A DNA stretch of 64,000 bases from Psychrobacter sp. 4Bb (lineage in GTDB: Bacteria; Pseudomonadota; Gammaproteobacteria; Pseudomonadales; Moraxellaceae). The stretch lies in assembly GCF_002836735.1 (NCBI RefSeq), contig NZ_PJAS01000053.1, positions 29,536-93,535 of the forward strand, written 5' to 3'. The first letter of the stretch is position 1, and every line of letters begins with the position of its first letter. The notes beneath the pieces are model-generated. The model was given only the letters and a program-made list of their open reading frames with translations, did not search any database and had not been told where the DNA came from. This document shows positions 62,452-64,000 of the stretch, one piece after another. The translations under genes were made by a program, and so were the position numbers.

Positions 62452-63765
62452 TTGTTCACCACTTTTATGTTTGTACCTCGTTTATGTCGTCCGCGCGCTC
62501 ATCGTAAAGACGCATCTGCAGAACCTCCCCCGAGAATGACTACTAGTTCTCGATTTGGTTATACTTCTTTTTCAGCACTATCTGCATTAGCAATTCTTAT
62601 GCTACCGCAGGCAGTGTGGGCAGCTGGTGCTGTATCAACATCTAGCGAGGCGGCAGCACCAACTGCGCTTAGCGTTTCTCTGTTGATATTTTTTGTCTTA
62701 CTTGCTATTGGTGTCTCTTTCGTCTGTTCATTAGCAGAGTCTGTTTTGCTAAGCATGACGCCATCGTTTATTGCGGATGTGCAAGAAACCAGTCCCAAAA
62801 AAGCAGAAATGCTTAAAAGCCTGAAAGTGGACAATATTGACCAGTCACTAGCCGCTATTTTAACGTTAAATACCGTTGCCCATACACTTGGCTCTATCGG
62901 TGCGGGTGCACAGGCTACGATCGTCTTTGGTAGTGCGTGGTTTGGTCTGTTTTCTGCCCTTATGACGCTTGCTATCTTATTCTTGTCTGAGATTATCCCA
63001 AAAACTTTGGGTACAGTTTACTGGCGTCAACTAAGTGGTCTGGTTGCTTACTTCGTTCGCGGCATCATCATGCTCTTGTATCCATTAATCTGGTTCTCAG
63101 AGCGTCTGACGAAACTATTAGTACGCGGTAAAGAGCCGCAAACATTTAGCCGCCGTGAGTTTGCTGCTCTTGCTAGTATCGGTGAAGAGTCAGGACAAAT
63201 TGACCCACTAGAGTCGCGTATCATTCGTAACTTGCTCGCGTTTGGCGCTATTAAAGTCGAAGATATCATGACACCGCGCTCGGTGATGCTCGCATTCGAA
63301 GAGAATAAGACCGTCGCTGAGCTATTGGTTGATCGTCCAAAGCTGACGTTTTCTCGCTTGCCAATCTATGATGGTGATTTGGATAACATTACAGGTTTTG
63401 TCCTAAAAACCGACATGCTACTGGCTAAAGTTAACCATGCTATGCACAAGCCGTTGACGCAATTTCAGCGCGACATCACCTTTGTTTTCTCTAAAATGAA
63501 GCTGTTTGACTTGTTAGAATTGATGCTAAAAAACCGTATTCATATTGCGATTACAGTCGGTGAATATGGTGAAGTTAAAGGACTTGTCACGTTAGAAGAT
63601 GTATTTGAGACATTGTTAGGTCTTGAGATTGTCGATGAGATAGACCGCGTCGAAGACATGCAGGCCTTGGCTCGCCAGATGATGGATAGACGGGTAGAGC
63701 GTTTGGGCATGAAGCTCAGCGATGATGAGCAGTATGAAGATAGTAATAACGAACCTAAGTCTTAA
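62452..63765 (+). CDS. CNNM/CorC-type membrane protein with CBS domains
   Basis: 437-aa hemolysin-C/CorC-like protein. After an N-terminal leader and a hydrophobic signal-like segment (about 38-60) comes a DUF21 (CNNM) domain with helices near 80-105, 150-200 and 210-235. It contains L-S-E-I-I-P-K-T-L-G. Then E-F-x-A-L-A-S-I-G-E-E-S-G-Q-I-D-P-L-E and V-E-D-I-M-T-P-R introduce two CBS domains (about 270-410). The transporter-associated CorC_HlyC domain typical of full-length family members is missing; the protein ends soon after CBS2. Mg2+/Co2+ efflux-type function is possible. Start uncertain: TTG 62452, ATG 62467 or ATG 62536. Confidence 0.8.
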   Translation: MFTTFMFVPRLCRPRAHRKDASAEPPPRMTTSSRFGYTSFSALSALAILMLPQAVWAAGAVSTSSEAAAPTALSVSLLIFFVLLAIGVSFVCSLAESVLLSMTPSFIADVQETSPKKAEMLKSLKVDNIDQSLAAILTLNTVAHTLGSIGAGAQATIVFGSAWFGLFSALMTLAILFLSEIIPKTLGTVYWRQLSGLVAYFVRGIIMLLYPLIWFSERLTKLLVRGKEPQTFSRREFAALASIGEESGQIDPLESRIIRNLLAFGAIKVEDIMTPRSVMLAFEENKTVAELLVDRPKLTFSRLPIYDGDLDNITGFVLKTDMLLAKVNHAMHKPLTQFQRDITFVFSKMKLFDLLELMLKNRIHIAITVGEYGEVKGLVTLEDVFETLLGLEIVDEIDRVEDMQALARQMMDRRVERLGMKLSDDEQYEDSNNEPKS

Positions 63766-64000
63766 CGAAGCCCTAACTATGCCTTCATGAAGCCACACTC
63801 TAGCGTTGATAGCTTAACCATAAGTGTTGACGGTTCTAAAGATTGGTGGTTTAAAAATGGTCAGCTCATTATGGGCTGACTATCAAACTAGAGCTGCAAA
63901 GCATCTAACCGTTTAAGCTAGGATTTATAGCATAAAGTGTTAAGAACATTTGATTTGATAGCTTGGGTTTTTATTCGCAATAATTACACAGGGTGTCACA

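Overview
The window looks like a chromosomal segment of an aerobic gammaproteobacterium of the family Moraxellaceae, most probably Psychrobacter. This rests on moderate-to-low GC, on gene order (rsmG-parA-parB-exbB-exbD-msbA-lpxK-kdsB-holB-pilZ), on proteins that read like Acinetobacter/Psychrobacter homologues (an Acr1-like fatty acyl-CoA reductase, MesX/MesD, AzlCD, BetT), and on the many low-complexity extensions added to housekeeping proteins. I see no rRNA, tRNA, insertion sequence, prophage or CRISPR array. Identification is by reading alone; no database search was run.

Layout. 1-2.8 kb: the 3' part of rsmG, then parA and parB, the arrangement usually found near oriC. 2.9-9.7 kb: an envelope/LPS run (exbB, exbD, msbA, lpxK, kdsB) followed by holB and pilZ. 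9.9-16.5 kb: polyphosphate kinase 2, then a fatty-acid module of a FadI-type thiolase divergent from a long FabG4-type reductase and a MaoC hydratase, then a small DUF442 phosphatase-like protein. 16.7-26.7 kb: serine hydrolase, CPA1 antiporter, ilvD, an unknown protein, HIT hydrolase, BCCT transporter, dusB. 26.8-32.3 kb: a DUF1622 membrane protein, an Acr1-like reductase and the most interesting locus, mesX (DUF1852)-mesD (core methionine synthase)-flavin reductase-TauE/SafE permease, preceded by a perfect match to the MetR operator consensus. 32.5-41.4 kb: small membrane protein, ppa, lipB (with an in-frame 15-bp tandem repeat), an aldehyde dehydrogenase, a betaine-type ABC transporter with the binding protein fused to the N-terminus of the permease, and pncB. 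41.5-53.3 kb: xseAB, a lipoprotein, alpha/beta hydrolase, zapE, nitroreductase, gpsA, sixA, gspL-gspM, a membrane protein, pyrD and cvpA. 53.5-64 kb: purF, azlCD, MATE exporter, yajC-secD-secF, and a CNNM/CBS membrane protein.

How the parts work together. MsbA, LpxK and KdsB serve lipid A/Kdo synthesis and export. FadI, FabG4-type SDR and MaoC cover three of the four beta-oxidation/reverse-oxidation chemistries on acyl thioesters. Acr1 could feed fatty aldehydes to wax ester formation, and the coniferyl-type aldehyde dehydrogenase could oxidise aldehydes. BetT and the fused ABC system suggest betaine/choline-based osmoprotection. MesD with MesX is a known folate- and B12-independent, oxygen-requiring methionine synthase whose methyl donor is not known to me. 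The flavin reductase 105 bp downstream and the MetR-like operator upstream are the sequence clues that add most to that picture.

Most transcription units end in clear intrinsic terminators, which are listed. Start codons were moved inward from the longest ORF where a Shine-Dalgarno sequence or family alignment supported it.
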